Source: a bacterium (GTDB lineage: Bacteria > Planctomycetota > Planctomycetia > Pirellulales > Pirellulaceae). Taken from it: a DNA stretch of 64,000 nucleotides. The position numbers were made by a program, and so were the translations under genes. Shown here piece after piece: positions 52,701 through 61,410 of the stretch. Under the pieces are notes generated by a model, which saw nothing but the letters and a program-made list of their open reading frames with translations, was not told the DNA's origin and did not search any database. The stretch is taken from contig WGNR01000009.1 in assembly GCA_016124445.1 (NCBI GenBank), forward strand, positions 1 through 64,000, read 5' to 3'. Each line of letters begins with the position of its first letter. The stretch's first letter is position 1.

Positions 52701-52971
52701 GAAGTACGACGACGCGTTGGCAGAGTTCAAACGTGTTGTGTATGGATTCGGCGGCGAGAAATCGTTGGACAGCATCAAGCCGTGGCAGGCCAAGTGTGCC
52801 TATGAAATCGGCCGCTGCAACGAAGTGCAAATCAGCGGCGCCAGCGGAGCCAAGAAGGCGGAACTCATTGACGAAGCAAAGAAGTTTTACTCGATTGTTG
52901 TTCAACGATATCCCGAAGCCTCCGAAGCCAAGTTAGCCCAGTCCAGGCTGGATGCTTTGGCCCAACTATAA
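49714..52971 (+). CDS. Secreted long TPR protein, first gene of an ExbBD operon
   Basis: This 1085-residue protein begins with a signal peptide (WQAVVLALLLLTVGSPAAMAQ near 27-47). The ATG has AAGGA ten bases upstream; the earlier open frame is not supported. The mature protein is almost wholly tetratricopeptide repeats (over twenty), such as AAADEWKKFVEKFPNDPLVGKA-type and YDKAQKALETSTAAS, like BamD/YbgF-type repeat proteins, here very long. It is likely periplasmic and may act as a scaffold for the ExbB-ExbD complex made by the next genes. The stop overlaps a possible ExbB start (TAATG). Confidence 0.85.
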   Translation: MLFLYPGQVSTFARSETRGIGGNRTFWQAVVLALLLLTVGSPAAMAQESSREAALFFSDVVNFQNAGEFKLAADEWKKFVEKFPNDPLVGKAQNYLAVCQLQLKDFADATANFETVLKKYPKADFREEAMLNLASANYAWAQNGNQAKYKEAADRFTDLLKQFPKTKFADQAQYFLGESLYLSGQKDASIAAYDALVKSFPQSPLAVDALYAKGVTQEELQKYADAQKTYGQFLASYGKTPLATEVTMRKGETLLQQNQVEAASKLFEQAAQDKNFELADHALYRLAFCALQRDELMKAGNAYAQIPLNHPKSAYADEATMLAGRCYYRAGRLDDAARWLAAAGRKGGKFEVEAAHWLARVYLQQGKAAEAEALAKAILPKAGNDEFKVNLMMDQADAVYDQPSRRKSSIAMYELIAKSFPKSTEAPQALYNAAFASLELRDFAKASALSDQFVKQYPKDQARLDAMYVGAEAKLQTDKLAEAEQAFKVLVAEGKSRPESARWQLRLALTEYLQDKFADVEKSLASIQPQLKDRELQAQASYLIGASAFQQKQYDKAQKALETSTAASTSWAQADEARLMLARTLFARGQTNAAINVAQAIAASYPNSAILDQVNFRLGEFLFAADRFTDAAAAYAMVLSKTPNSTLAPHAMYGEGWAYLKHPSPAKADQAFTQLIEKYGQHELAADAYIGRAMARRAEGKFKESIADLDAVIAKSKNLEQRQEALYLKGVSLVDNKTPAEAEKVFAELHQKDPKFANDDKVLYELAWAQRAQGKNDASVNTFRSLASDHPESPLAAEAMYHVGESFYNNDKYAEAETWYTSAATKAKAAEIGEKALYKQAWSQYQQGKTDLALEGFGKQITKYPNGPLASDAIFMQGECFFKDKQFGTALESFQRVDPRRLSSDEMRSLLYLHAGQSASQQKVWSNAKKWLSQLVDQVPNSPLIGEAYYELGWAGYNEQNSAEAIGYFQKAADESRGLAGARARFMLGEIDFQAKKYDDALAEFKRVVYGFGGEKSLDSIKPWQAKCAYEIGRCNEVQISGASGAKKAELIDEAKKFYSIVVQRYPEASEAKLAQSRLDALAQL

Positions 52972-53984
52972 TGGCTGGTACTGCATTGCCTCGAATCGGC
53001 AAAATGACCTTCCGCATAAAGAATGATATGACTCGACTTGGAATACGCTCTCCGATGAAATGCTGGACTAACGCCGTCTTGGTATTGATGGTCTTGTTGT
53101 CCTGGACCGCACCGGCATGGTCTCAAGAGAACACGGAACCTACTGACGCTGCCAAAGCAGACGATTCGATCATCGAGCAACGTCTTAACGAAACGGACTC
53201 GCTCTCGCTGGTCAGTCTGATCCTCCGCGGCGGCAAGATGATGATTCCACTGGGAATCATGTCGGTGATCGTGGTCGCTTTGACATTCGAACGCCTGATC
53301 GCGCTGCGTCGCGGGAAGATCATTCCTTACGAACTGCAGCGAGAACTGGGCCAGTTGCGGCTTTCGGAAAAAGGGCTCGATCCTCGTGAGTCGTATCGTT
53401 TGTGCAAGAAGTATCCTTCAGCGATGGCCAACGTCGTCAAAGCGATGCTGCATCGTATCGGCCGGCCTCAGTCAGAAGTCGAGCATGCCGTTTCGGAAGC
53501 GACCGAACGCGAAGCAGATCGGCTTTACAGCAATGTCCGCTGGATCGCCCTCATGGGAAGCGTCGCGCCGCTGCTGGGTCTGATGGGGACGGTCTGGGGT
53601 ATCATCTGGACCTTTTATAAAACCACTCAATTGGAAATCGGCGCGGACCGGGCCGACCAGTTGGCTGGCGGTATCTTCGTGGCCCTGGTGACAACGCTAG
53701 GCGGTTTGGCAATTGCGATTCCTGCGATGATCGTCGCACAGTACTTCGAGAGTCGTATTGTCGCGTTGTTTCACGAGATCGACGAAATTTTGTTCGATCT
53801 GGTTCCTGGCTTCGAGCACTACGAAGGGAAGCTGCGAGCCAAGAATCGGACCTACGAAAGCTCTCCCCGAGCAAAGACCCAGCGGGTGGAAGCTCCCAAG
53901 AAGCCAGAAGCACCCAAACCGGCTCCGACCCCAGGGCCGCCGCGCGACGGATCACAACCTGAGGCGGTTCCCCGCACGCCGTAA
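52971..53984 (+). CDS. ExbB/TolQ/MotA-family proton channel protein
   Basis: The protein has up to 337 residues. A signal-like segment (KCWTNAVLVLMVLLSWTAPAWSQ) precedes a membrane span (MMIPLGIMSVIVVALTFERLIAL), and the family core is WIALMGSVAPLLGLMGTVWGIIWTF, then AGGIFVALVTTLGGLAIAIPAMI. It forms the stator with ExbD to use the proton gradient. The extra N-terminal signal segment is seen in planctomycete and Bacteroidetes ExbB proteins. The C-terminus is a Pro-rich basic tail. The start is uncertain: 52971 overlaps the TPR stop; ATGs at 53004, 53028 and 53055 are in frame, the last leading the signal segment. Confidence 0.9.
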   Translation: MAGTALPRIGKMTFRIKNDMTRLGIRSPMKCWTNAVLVLMVLLSWTAPAWSQENTEPTDAAKADDSIIEQRLNETDSLSLVSLILRGGKMMIPLGIMSVIVVALTFERLIALRRGKIIPYELQRELGQLRLSEKGLDPRESYRLCKKYPSAMANVVKAMLHRIGRPQSEVEHAVSEATEREADRLYSNVRWIALMGSVAPLLGLMGTVWGIIWTFYKTTQLEIGADRADQLAGGIFVALVTTLGGLAIAIPAMIVAQYFESRIVALFHEIDEILFDLVPGFEHYEGKLRAKNRTYESSPRAKTQRVEAPKKPEAPKPAPTPGPPRDGSQPEAVPRTP

Positions 53985-54055
53985 GGCCTGGAGGTTGATC
54001 GACGTTGCCTGGATTGAATTAGTTTCCTTACTATTTTCCGGAAGAATCAAGAGTA

Positions 54056-54475
54056 GTGGCAGTCAAGCTGAATCATGGTCGCGCTCGAACGATGCTGGAC
54101 ATCACGCCGTTGATCGACATCGTGTTTCTGTTGTTGATCTTCTTCATGGTGATGACTCGCTTCGACGAAGAGGACTATAAACTCGATGTGGTACTGCCGA
54201 CGGCCAGCGAGGCGCAGCCGTTGATCTCGCAGCCGCGCGAGTTGTTTATCAACATCGATGCCGAAGGCCGCTTCTTCGTTCGTGGCGAACAGCGGACCAT
54301 TGACGAGGTAGAAAGCCTGTTGGCCAAGACGGCTGCCGATAACCCGGAAAGCATGGTCATCATTCGAGCCGATAAAGACAGTAAGATCGAGTACAGCGTG
54401 CAAGTGATGAACGCATGCAACAAAGCCAAGCTCACCAACTATTCACTCAGCACCGCTGCAGTTGTGCCGGAATAG
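54056..54475 (+). CDS. ExbD/TolR-family protein
   Basis: This 139-residue protein has a single membrane span containing the conserved Asp21 in DITPLIDIVFLLLIFFMV, followed by a periplasmic domain (NIDAEGRFFVRGEQRTIDEVESLL). The Asp is the proton-conducting residue in ExbD/TolR. It begins with GTG (54056). It lies 71 bases after the exbB-like gene and 62 before the TonB-like gene, in the usual exbB-exbD-tonB order. Confidence 0.92.
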   Translation: MAVKLNHGRARTMLDITPLIDIVFLLLIFFMVMTRFDEEDYKLDVVLPTASEAQPLISQPRELFINIDAEGRFFVRGEQRTIDEVESLLAKTAADNPESMVIIRADKDSKIEYSVQVMNACNKAKLTNYSLSTAAVVPE

Positions 54476-54537
54476 CGGTGATACCAGAACGGAAGTAGCA
54501 ATCGCTCCCCGAACCTGAAGGAGCCGATCGGAGTATC

Positions 54538-57500
54538 ATGGCCCAAGACAGGAGAATCGACGACGATCATCCCCACGGATTTTCCCCCGAGGAAAATGCG
54601 TGGTCGGTCTATGCTGCGTTCACCTTCTTTATGGCGTATTTCGCCGCGGCCAGCTATCTGCTGTTCGATTGGGACCACGAATTGTGGTACTTCAACGCCA
54701 AGGTTTACATCGGGTTCTCGATGATTGCCTGGATGGTGGGGATGGCGATTATTCCACTGCTGGAACTAAGCAGCGTTCGCCGCGGGATTCAGCTTTCTCT
54801 GGTGCTGAGTTTGATGCTGCACCTGAGTTTTTTCCTGGGAATGGTCGTACTGAATGTCGGGCAGATGCCTGACACAGCCCTGAACGACAATCTGGAGAAG
54901 ACCCCCAAGAAGCAGCCAGTCGTTGTTCCAGACTACAGCCCTGCCCAGATCAATAAAGATCGCGAGGCGCAGAAAGAATACGAGCAGCCGGTCAAAACCA
55001 AGGAAGCGGAGGCGAAAGTCGATCCGGTCGAGCAAGAGAAAATCGAGCACAAGCAGCCGCAGATGAAGCAAAATGAAGTCTCGCAGGAAGAACTCCCGCG
55101 GGAGGTCGAGCCGGAAAAGATGCAGCGCCGCGAGCAACAGGTCGAAAGCCCCAAGCAGGAAACGCTGAAGGATGTCCCGTCCGAAATTGCCCGGCAATCT
55201 CGCGAGATGCAGCGTAAAGTTCAACAGGCGCAGCAGATTGATGTCCAGCAGCAGGAAGAAAAGCCGGTCGAGATATCGGCCGCCCAAGCCGCCGCACAAA
55301 GGGCCGCTCAAGAGTTGCAAATGCAGCGGCAAGCTTCCAACGTCCAAGCGGCCGTCCAGCGTTCGACCCAGCTGGAGCGTCGTAATACGGCCCAAGACGT
55401 CCCACGGCTTTCGCCTGCCCAAGCTCAGGAAGTCCAGCGGCAGCAAATGCAGGCCAACAGCATGGCTCGCACTCAGGCCCAAGCGGTCCAGATTCAAAGT
55501 AACAATCCACAGCAAGTCCGAGCCCAAGCCCAGGCCGCCGATCTCGCCCGACAGCAAGCAACCCAACAGGCCAATCAGCCCCGCGCAACCGTCGAGTCGC
55601 CGGTCTCGACAGCGATGGCGTCGAGCATGGCTTTGAATCGCACTCAGGTGAATCAGAATCAGCAGATCGCCCCTTCGTCAGCCTCGCGTGAAGTGGCTCG
55701 CAGTTCGACCTCCAGCAATTTGCCAACCGTCCGCACGACGATTAGCGAGAACATGCCCCGTCCGATGGCTGGCCAGGCGAACAATTCGCAGCTCAAGCCC
55801 GCTTCCAGTAGCGTAGCTCGGCAAGATGTCGGCGGAGATGGTGTTGCGGCCAACTCGCTCAATCCTGGCCAACTCTGGGCGAAAGCTTCCACTTCGGGTC
55901 AAACCGCCCAGATGGTCGAGCAGCACGGAGCGACTCGCAGCCATGCCACGCGTGACGAAGGGATTGTGACGAGCGATCTTTCCAATCCGTCGATCGGAAG
56001 AACGCGAGCCACCGGAGCGCAGTCGATGGTGGGGCCGAGTACGACAATTCAATTCCAAGGGCCAGCTAACGGAAATCAGTCCGCCGCCCAAGCCGACGCG
56101 TTGGCATCAGGTCAGTTTTCGGCTCCTTCGATGAACAACGGTCGCGCGACCGGTAGCGGTGCCGATGCGATCGGTGAAGGTCAGGTTGGCGCCGCGAACG
56201 TTGGTTCGCCAGGGGCGGACCTCGGAACGAACTTTTCCGCCCAATCGCGTGGAAAAGGGAACCGTGGAGCAGACGATGGCGAGTCGCTCAATGAATTGGC
56301 TTCCGGAACTCAGGGCTTGCCGGGCGGCAGGTCCACCGGCAGAACGACCGGGATGAGCCCGATCTCGGGCGTTCAAGCGTCGGCCGCCGGAATCCCGATG
56401 GGCAATGGCGACGCGATGCCTAACGGTGGTGGCGGACCACTTCAGCCCGGAAGTGGAGAAATCGCCAGCAAGATGGCGGGCGTTGGCAACGTGCCAGAGA
56501 TTCAACGTCGTAGCTTTGGTGGACCGGCGATGCCTGCTGGTCGCCCCGGCGTGAATGACCTGGCTGGCGGCCCGATCGGATCGGCAACACAACCAGGCTT
56601 TATCGGTCGTCGCCGAACGAGTGACGCTCCGCAGATTGCGACCAACATGTCGAGCCTGCCAGTGCGTTCACCAGGCCGACGAGGCCCTCTGCTGAGCACC
56701 ACGGCTGCTGTACCGACCGAGGCCTTCAGTCGTCGGGCGATGCGAAAAGGGGCTGGGGCTGGTGATGATTCACGACGACCCAGCCGCGAGACCGAAGAAG
56801 CGATCGAACGCGGTTTGGCATTTCTGGCCCGGCATCAGTCCGCGGACGGACGCTGGAGTTTGCGTGGGTTTGCTGCCGTTCATCCCGAGAACTTCGATAT
56901 TTATCGAAATGAAATGGCCATGCTCAATTCCGATACCGCCGCGACCGGATTGTCTTTGGTCGCTTTTCTCGGCGCAGGGTACGATCATCTGAGCGATAAA
57001 TACAAAGATGAAGTGAAAGACGGAATTCGGTTTCTGGTCGAAAACCAGAAGCCAACCGGCGATCTGTACATCGAGATGGACGCCACCTCCAATTCCAGTT
57101 GCCGTCTGTATAGCCATGCCATCGGGGCCCTGGCGCTGTGCGAAGCGTATGGAATGACCCAGGACGAGTCGCTGCGCGAGCCGGCCCAGAAGGCGATCAA
57201 CTTCATCCAGGCCGCACAAGATCAAGAGCTTGGCGGATGGCGGTACACGCCGGGGCATGGAACCGATACGTCCGTCACCGGCTGGATGACACTTGCACTC
57301 AAGAGTGGTCAACTCGCTGGCCTGGACGTCGATCCGAAGACATTCGACGGCATCCGCCGCTGGTTGGCCTCGGCCGAATCGCGACTCGGAAACCGGGCGG
57401 TCTACGTCTACAACCCGCATGCCCCCGACAACGACAAGCAGCGTCACGGTCGTCTGCCGAGCCAGACCATGACCGCCGTAGGTGCCCTCATTCAGTTGTA

Positions 57501-57861
57501 CCTGGGCAATCGCCGCGATAGCCGTATTCTGCAGGACAGTGCTGACTACTTGAAAGAGAACCTGCCCACAATGGGCACCGTGGAAGACCCGCTTCGCGAC
57601 ACCTATTATTGGTATTACGCCACCCAGGTCATGTTCCACATGCGAGGCGAACATTGGGAGGCCTGGGACAGCAAACTGCACGTGATGCTGGAGAAGACTC
57701 AAAAATTGGACGGCCCGGCTGCTGGCAGCTGGGATCCAAAGGGAGCCATCCCGGATCGCTGGGGCAACTTTGGCGGTCGAATCTACGTCACAACGATGAA
57801 CCTCCTCTCGCTGGAGGTCTATCACCGCCATCTGCCGATTTACGACGACGTGGCGAACTAG
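54538..57861 (+). CDS. Giant TonB-position protein: three membrane spans, Gln-rich linker, C-terminal squalene-cyclase-like toroid
   Basis: This 1107-residue protein has three N-terminal spans (about 22-44, 55-76, 84-107) that would leave the rest in the periplasm. The third span has Ser91-x3-His95 (SLMLHLSFFLG), the same spacing as the functional Ser/His pair in the TonB/TolA span. Residues about 110-750 are Gln-, Pro- and Ala-rich and extended, long enough to cross the periplasm. Residues about 750-1107 are an alpha-alpha toroid like prenyltransferase/squalene oxidase repeats (RGLAFLARHQSADGRWSL, DQELGGWRYTPGHGTDTS, LNSDTAATGLSLVAFLGAG). The DXDD acid motif is absent, so it is probably a binding domain. 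GGAG precedes the ATG by four bases. It follows ExbB and ExbD as TonB would, but has no TonB C-terminal domain. Confidence 0.85.
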   Translation: MAQDRRIDDDHPHGFSPEENAWSVYAAFTFFMAYFAAASYLLFDWDHELWYFNAKVYIGFSMIAWMVGMAIIPLLELSSVRRGIQLSLVLSLMLHLSFFLGMVVLNVGQMPDTALNDNLEKTPKKQPVVVPDYSPAQINKDREAQKEYEQPVKTKEAEAKVDPVEQEKIEHKQPQMKQNEVSQEELPREVEPEKMQRREQQVESPKQETLKDVPSEIARQSREMQRKVQQAQQIDVQQQEEKPVEISAAQAAAQRAAQELQMQRQASNVQAAVQRSTQLERRNTAQDVPRLSPAQAQEVQRQQMQANSMARTQAQAVQIQSNNPQQVRAQAQAADLARQQATQQANQPRATVESPVSTAMASSMALNRTQVNQNQQIAPSSASREVARSSTSSNLPTVRTTISENMPRPMAGQANNSQLKPASSSVARQDVGGDGVAANSLNPGQLWAKASTSGQTAQMVEQHGATRSHATRDEGIVTSDLSNPSIGRTRATGAQSMVGPSTTIQFQGPANGNQSAAQADALASGQFSAPSMNNGRATGSGADAIGEGQVGAANVGSPGADLGTNFSAQSRGKGNRGADDGESLNELASGTQGLPGGRSTGRTTGMSPISGVQASAAGIPMGNGDAMPNGGGGPLQPGSGEIASKMAGVGNVPEIQRRSFGGPAMPAGRPGVNDLAGGPIGSATQPGFIGRRRTSDAPQIATNMSSLPVRSPGRRGPLLSTTAAVPTEAFSRRAMRKGAGAGDDSRRPSRETEEAIERGLAFLARHQSADGRWSLRGFAAVHPENFDIYRNEMAMLNSDTAATGLSLVAFLGAGYDHLSDKYKDEVKDGIRFLVENQKPTGDLYIEMDATSNSSCRLYSHAIGALALCEAYGMTQDESLREPAQKAINFIQAAQDQELGGWRYTPGHGTDTSVTGWMTLALKSGQLAGLDVDPKTFDGIRRWLASAESRLGNRAVYVYNPHAPDNDKQRHGRLPSQTMTAVGALIQLYLGNRRDSRILQDSADYLKENLPTMGTVEDPLRDTYYWYYATQVMFHMRGEHWEAWDSKLHVMLEKTQKLDGPAAGSWDPKGAIPDRWGNFGGRIYVTTMNLLSLEVYHRHLPIYDDVAN

Positions 57862-57882
57862 CCGCTTCCGGCCAGCCTGGTT

Positions 57883-58134
57883 CTATGGCTTGCCGTTCGA
57901 TTCTTCCTCGACCAGGCCGATCAGCTTGTTGCGGCCTTTTTCAAAGAAGAACAGCTTGTCTTCCCGTGCCAGCCAGCCAATCGCCTGGAGCACGGTATCC
58001 TTCTTTTCACCAAGTTCCCGAGTCAGCTTGGTGATGGTAACCGGACCACTGGAAGATAGGTAAGACCATATCTGGCCTGAGGTTTCCCCGATTTTGCGCA
58101 TGGTATCGTCGTGAAGATCGGTGGAAATGGACAT
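57883..58134 (-). CDS. Small winged-helix (DUF2582-type) regulator
   Basis: This 83-residue protein has an HTH-like pattern: ETSGQIWSYLSSSGPVTITKLTRELGEKKDTVLQAIGWLAREDKLFF (17-63), with KK-DTVLQAIGWL as recognition helix. This matches the DUF2582 winged-helix proteins. AAGGAG lies nine bases before the ATG. It ends just after the TonB-like gene in convergent orientation. Target unknown. Confidence 0.75.
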   Translation of the reverse strand: MSISTDLHDDTMRKIGETSGQIWSYLSSSGPVTITKLTRELGEKKDTVLQAIGWLAREDKLFFFEKGRNKLIGLVEEESNGKP

Positions 58135-58289
58135 GCCGCGGCTCTCCTTGGTTGAGAATCAACTTGCTGAGAATCAAGTAGACGATCGGATCCGCCAACT
58201 CGGCTGATTATAAAGGAGCCCGCAGCGTATTTTCCAGACTCCCTCATGCGCATATCTTGCCGGGCTGCTGCATTTGCGCGAATTTCGGG

Positions 58290-58715
58290 TTAGCTGCGGA
58301 CCAGGTCGTAGGTCATCGCATTGAAAACCGGATCCAATTCCTCGAACTCGCGGTCTTCTCCCTGGTACAGAATCACGCAGGGACGCACGCCGAGCATCAG
58401 GGCTCGAATCTTGGCCTGGACCAGAAAATCCAGGCAGTAGAAGTTCAGATCGCAGCCGATCAGCTCGACCCCTTCCAGGGTTTGCTCAGTTGGAATCGAT
58501 TCCAAGTCGGTGTATTCTTCGCTAAGGGCATCGCGTACCGCTTCGACCAAGGCCTCGAGCTCGGTGCCTGGCTCGTAGATCATCAGCGTCCAGAATGCTT
58601 CGGTCGGGCTATGAACCGAAACGCTGCGCGGCCAGGCGTTGGTCTGGTCCTCGGTGACTCGCCAGTTCTCTGGGTACGAGAATTTGACGCCTAAATTGTC
58701 GTATGTGGCAACCAC
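58290..58715 (-). CDS. Unknown PsbP/DcrB-like protein
   Basis: This 141-residue protein has the pattern of a Mog1/PsbP-like fold: YDNLGVKFSYPENWRVTEDQ, then SVHSPTEAFWTLMIYEPG, and a C-terminal helix with FNAMTYDLV. No signal peptide or lipobox is present, so it is probably cytoplasmic. It begins with GTG (58715). It lies between the winged-helix gene and a divergent lipoprotein gene. Function is unknown. Confidence 0.55.
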   Translation of the reverse strand: MVATYDNLGVKFSYPENWRVTEDQTNAWPRSVSVHSPTEAFWTLMIYEPGTELEALVEAVRDALSEEYTDLESIPTEQTLEGVELIGCDLNFYCLDFLVQAKIRALMLGVRPCVILYQGEDREFEELDPVFNAMTYDLVRS

Positions 58716-58921
58716 GATAGCGCTCGGCGGTGAAAAAACGGGGGCTCGAATTAACCAGGGCTCGGCTCACGCCAAAGTAACCTTCCGTATTTTAACGCTT
58801 TCGCCTTGTTTGCCTATCGCCGGGCGATCTGGCCTGCCGAGCCGATCTAGGACGAAAACCGCCCGTTTGGTAGGCTCTCCCGGTTTATTTTCTGACAGCG
58901 AACCGATCCGCTGGAAAATCG

Positions 58922-59860
58922 ATGCACTCGACCTCCTATATCATTGCTTCGAACGATGCGCTACGCGCTGGCGTTCTCGCCGTGGGGATGGTCGTGCTAG
59001 CATTTTCCCCTGGTTGCAGCACATTCAGTCAGGCCAAAGCGTCCCATGATCGGGTCATTCAAGCTCGCCAATTGACGCAGCGCGGCGTCCAGGCCATGCA
59101 TCGCGATGATTGGCAGAACGCTGAGAAGTATCTGGCCGAAGCGAAGCAAAACGCACCGTTTGATGTCGACGCCAGGATCCACTATGCCGAGACCCTCTGG
59201 AACACCGGCAAGCGCGAGAAGGCGATCTCTGAGATCGAAGAAACATTGCCTCTGGCCAACGACGATGCTGGTCTGCACTCTCGGTTGGGGCGAATGTATT
59301 TGGACATGGGAGAACCGACCAAGGCTCACATCGAGGCGAACCGGGCCATCGAATGCGACCCACGGCATGCACCGGCCTGGAAACTGCAAGGCGACCTGGC
59401 CCTGGTGCGACACGACTTGGAAGGTGCCAAACTTTGTTTCATTCGGGCGGCCACCAATGGCGACAGCTCGGACCGAGACCTGCAATTGCGGTTGGCTTCC
59501 ACCTACCGTCAGTTGGGACAGCCCAGCCAGTCGTTGGCTTGTATCTCGCTGATCGAGCAGGTCGAATTCGGCCAGCGGCTGCCAGCCAGCGTGGGTGTCG
59601 AGCAGGCACTCGCTTATCGCGACCTGGGCCGCAACCTGGAAGCGGCTGACTGCCTGGGCGAACTGGCCCAGACCAATGATCTTTCGGCCGATCTGCTGGT
59701 AGTCTGGGCCCAGTGCGAACTTGCCTCCGGACGTCTGGCTCGGGCCGAGTATGCTGCTAACCAGGCCCTGCGGATCAATCCTCAGCATGGCTCGGCCTTG
59801 CAACTGGTAGCCCAGCTTCCCGCCTATCGGCAGCAAGCCCAGCAGGCGATCCAACGTTAG
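58922..59860 (+). CDS. Lipoprotein with TPR repeats
   Basis: This 312-residue protein has an N-terminal hydrophobic segment (LRAGVLAVGMVVLAFSPGC) ending in a lipobox-like F-S-P-G-Cys32, though residues after the Cys are Ser-Thr. The rest is TPR, such as AEKYLAEAKQNAPFDVDARIHYAETLWNTGKREKAI and GEPTKAHIEANRAIECDPRHAPAWKLQGDLALV. It is likely anchored in a membrane and mediates protein contacts. It has no obvious operon partner besides the next small gene. Confidence 0.8.
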   Translation: MHSTSYIIASNDALRAGVLAVGMVVLAFSPGCSTFSQAKASHDRVIQARQLTQRGVQAMHRDDWQNAEKYLAEAKQNAPFDVDARIHYAETLWNTGKREKAISEIEETLPLANDDAGLHSRLGRMYLDMGEPTKAHIEANRAIECDPRHAPAWKLQGDLALVRHDLEGAKLCFIRAATNGDSSDRDLQLRLASTYRQLGQPSQSLACISLIEQVEFGQRLPASVGVEQALAYRDLGRNLEAADCLGELAQTNDLSADLLVVWAQCELASGRLARAEYAANQALRINPQHGSALQLVAQLPAYRQQAQQAIQR

Positions 59861-60052
59861 TCGGCTGGTTCCGCTTCTTTATTACCGGCTGTATCGATTA
59901 TGTCGGCATGGCTTGTGGGGTGGGGGAGAACTGCTGAGGCATCTGGTCAACATGGTTTGACTAAGCCAGCGCAGGTTCTAGAGTTTGGCATGTTTTATCG
60001 CTGGGTTCTTGCCCCAGACCGCAATGCAGACTGCCAGTCGGAGATGGCCACT

Positions 60053-60298
60053 ATGAATCAGGAAGCTCCCGCAACCACGGCTCCCTTTATTGACCGACGC
60101 GGCCAAGGCGGACAGCCTGGCGGTGATCCTCCGGTCTTTGAACGCCGTCAGTTCACCAACAGCCACGAAGGGCTGTCCCCTGGTGCGCAGGAACTGGCAC
60201 AAGCAATCGATCAGTACAAGCTTCGCAACCGTCGCCGGTTCATCACGTACGAAGAGATGTACGAGATCATTACCGCACTTGGCTATAGCCAGACCTAG
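60053..60298 (+). CDS. Small conserved-looking protein of unknown function
   Basis: This 81-residue protein runs MNQEAPATTAPFIDRRGQGG, then FERRQFTNSHEGLSPGAQELAQAIDQYK and ends in RNRRRFITYEEMYEIITALGYSQT, a compact helical end rich in aromatic and charged residues. The start at 60053 has GGAGATGG nine bases upstream, better than in-frame ATGs further up. It may be a small regulatory or adaptor protein; no family is assigned. Confidence 0.6.
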   Translation: MNQEAPATTAPFIDRRGQGGQPGGDPPVFERRQFTNSHEGLSPGAQELAQAIDQYKLRNRRRFITYEEMYEIITALGYSQT

Positions 60299-60330
60299 AT
60301 CTTGTGGGCAGGCCTAATTTGCCAGGGTGA

Positions 60331-61410
60331 TCAGTCCTCGACTTCCGATACTTCGGCAATCCCTCGAAGGTCGATGTCTTGCAACTCGGATGGGCAGTGA
60401 AACGTCTGCCACATTTCGGGTGGCAATCGCTTGAATGCCTTTTGGTAGCGGTATTCGCTGGAATTCTTCCCGCCTAGATCGCGAATGAAGATCTTCTCGA
60501 CTTGATCAGGAAACTTGCGAGCCATGACGCCGTAGGTCTCCGGATCTTTCTCACCAGAGTCCCCTACCATTACGAACTTTCGCTTGGGGAACGTACGCAG
60601 CAATTGCTTGATCGCCTTGCGTTTGCCCCATCGCCGCGCGATGAACAACTGTAGGACGGTTGGATCCCGGAAGCGGACCGATTTCATATGAAACGATCCG
60701 TCAGGCAGGCCGTTGCTGCGAAATAATTCCAACAGCGGTTCGAATAGTTGCCACGGACTGCTGGTCACGTAGTGAAACGCGGCTCCTTGCTCTTCCCACT
60801 TCTGGTACAGCTCGACCATACCAGGCACGGTGGCGAACTCGTGAAGGAACGTATTGGCCAGCATTTCTTTGCGGGTCGCAACATGCGTGTGTTTGACGGT
60901 GTCGTCAATGTCCGAGATGACCGAGACTCCATGGGCGTCGATCAGCCGTACCAGCCCTTCCAGCGGTGTGGCGGTCTCGAACTTTGAGTGGATCGCGTAG
61001 CGAACATGCCGGGCCGCTCCGACGGTCATGGCGATCGTGTCGACGTCTTCGTTGGGAATGAAGATGTTGCCCTGGAATTGGCCGTTCTTCTTCGACTTGT
61101 CGCGCAACTGGTAGACCTTGTCCGCGATCTTTACGGCGATCTGTTTGCCGCCATGCTGGTAAACGGTGAACCCCAGGATGCGCTGCCGAAAGATGTTGGT
61201 CTCGAGTTGTTCCTGGGTAGCCCCCATCATGCGTGCCAACAGGCCGATCATGATTTTGCGAACAAGGTTCTCAGGAACCGCTTCGGATACGCTTCCATGT
61301 ACCTGCAAAATCCAACCACTTTGATCCGGGGCAGGATAGGCATAGGAAGGATAGAGCACGACACGCTCGGTATCCGTCAAATTGCTCAGGGCAGTCTCGG
61401 TAGGAAACAT
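60331..61410 (-). CDS. App1-like phosphatidate phosphatase (DUF2183)
   Basis: This 359-residue protein has the HAD-type nucleophile motif DIDDT (167-171) in VSVISDIDDTVKHTHV and the second motif FVMVGDSGEKDPE, as in App1-type phosphatidate phosphatases with DUF2183. The upstream GFTVYQHGGKQIAVKI strand region is also family-like. It would dephosphorylate phosphatidic acid or a similar lipid phosphate. The ATG at 61410 has AAGG six bases upstream; further in-frame ATGs upstream lack a site. It is divergent from the transporter gene. Confidence 0.8.
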   Translation of the reverse strand: MFPTETALSNLTDTERVVLYPSYAYPAPDQSGWILQVHGSVSEAVPENLVRKIMIGLLARMMGATQEQLETNIFRQRILGFTVYQHGGKQIAVKIADKVYQLRDKSKKNGQFQGNIFIPNEDVDTIAMTVGAARHVRYAIHSKFETATPLEGLVRLIDAHGVSVISDIDDTVKHTHVATRKEMLANTFLHEFATVPGMVELYQKWEEQGAAFHYVTSSPWQLFEPLLELFRSNGLPDGSFHMKSVRFRDPTVLQLFIARRWGKRKAIKQLLRTFPKRKFVMVGDSGEKDPETYGVMARKFPDQVEKIFIRDLGGKNSSEYRYQKAFKRLPPEMWQTFHCPSELQDIDLRGIAEVSEVED

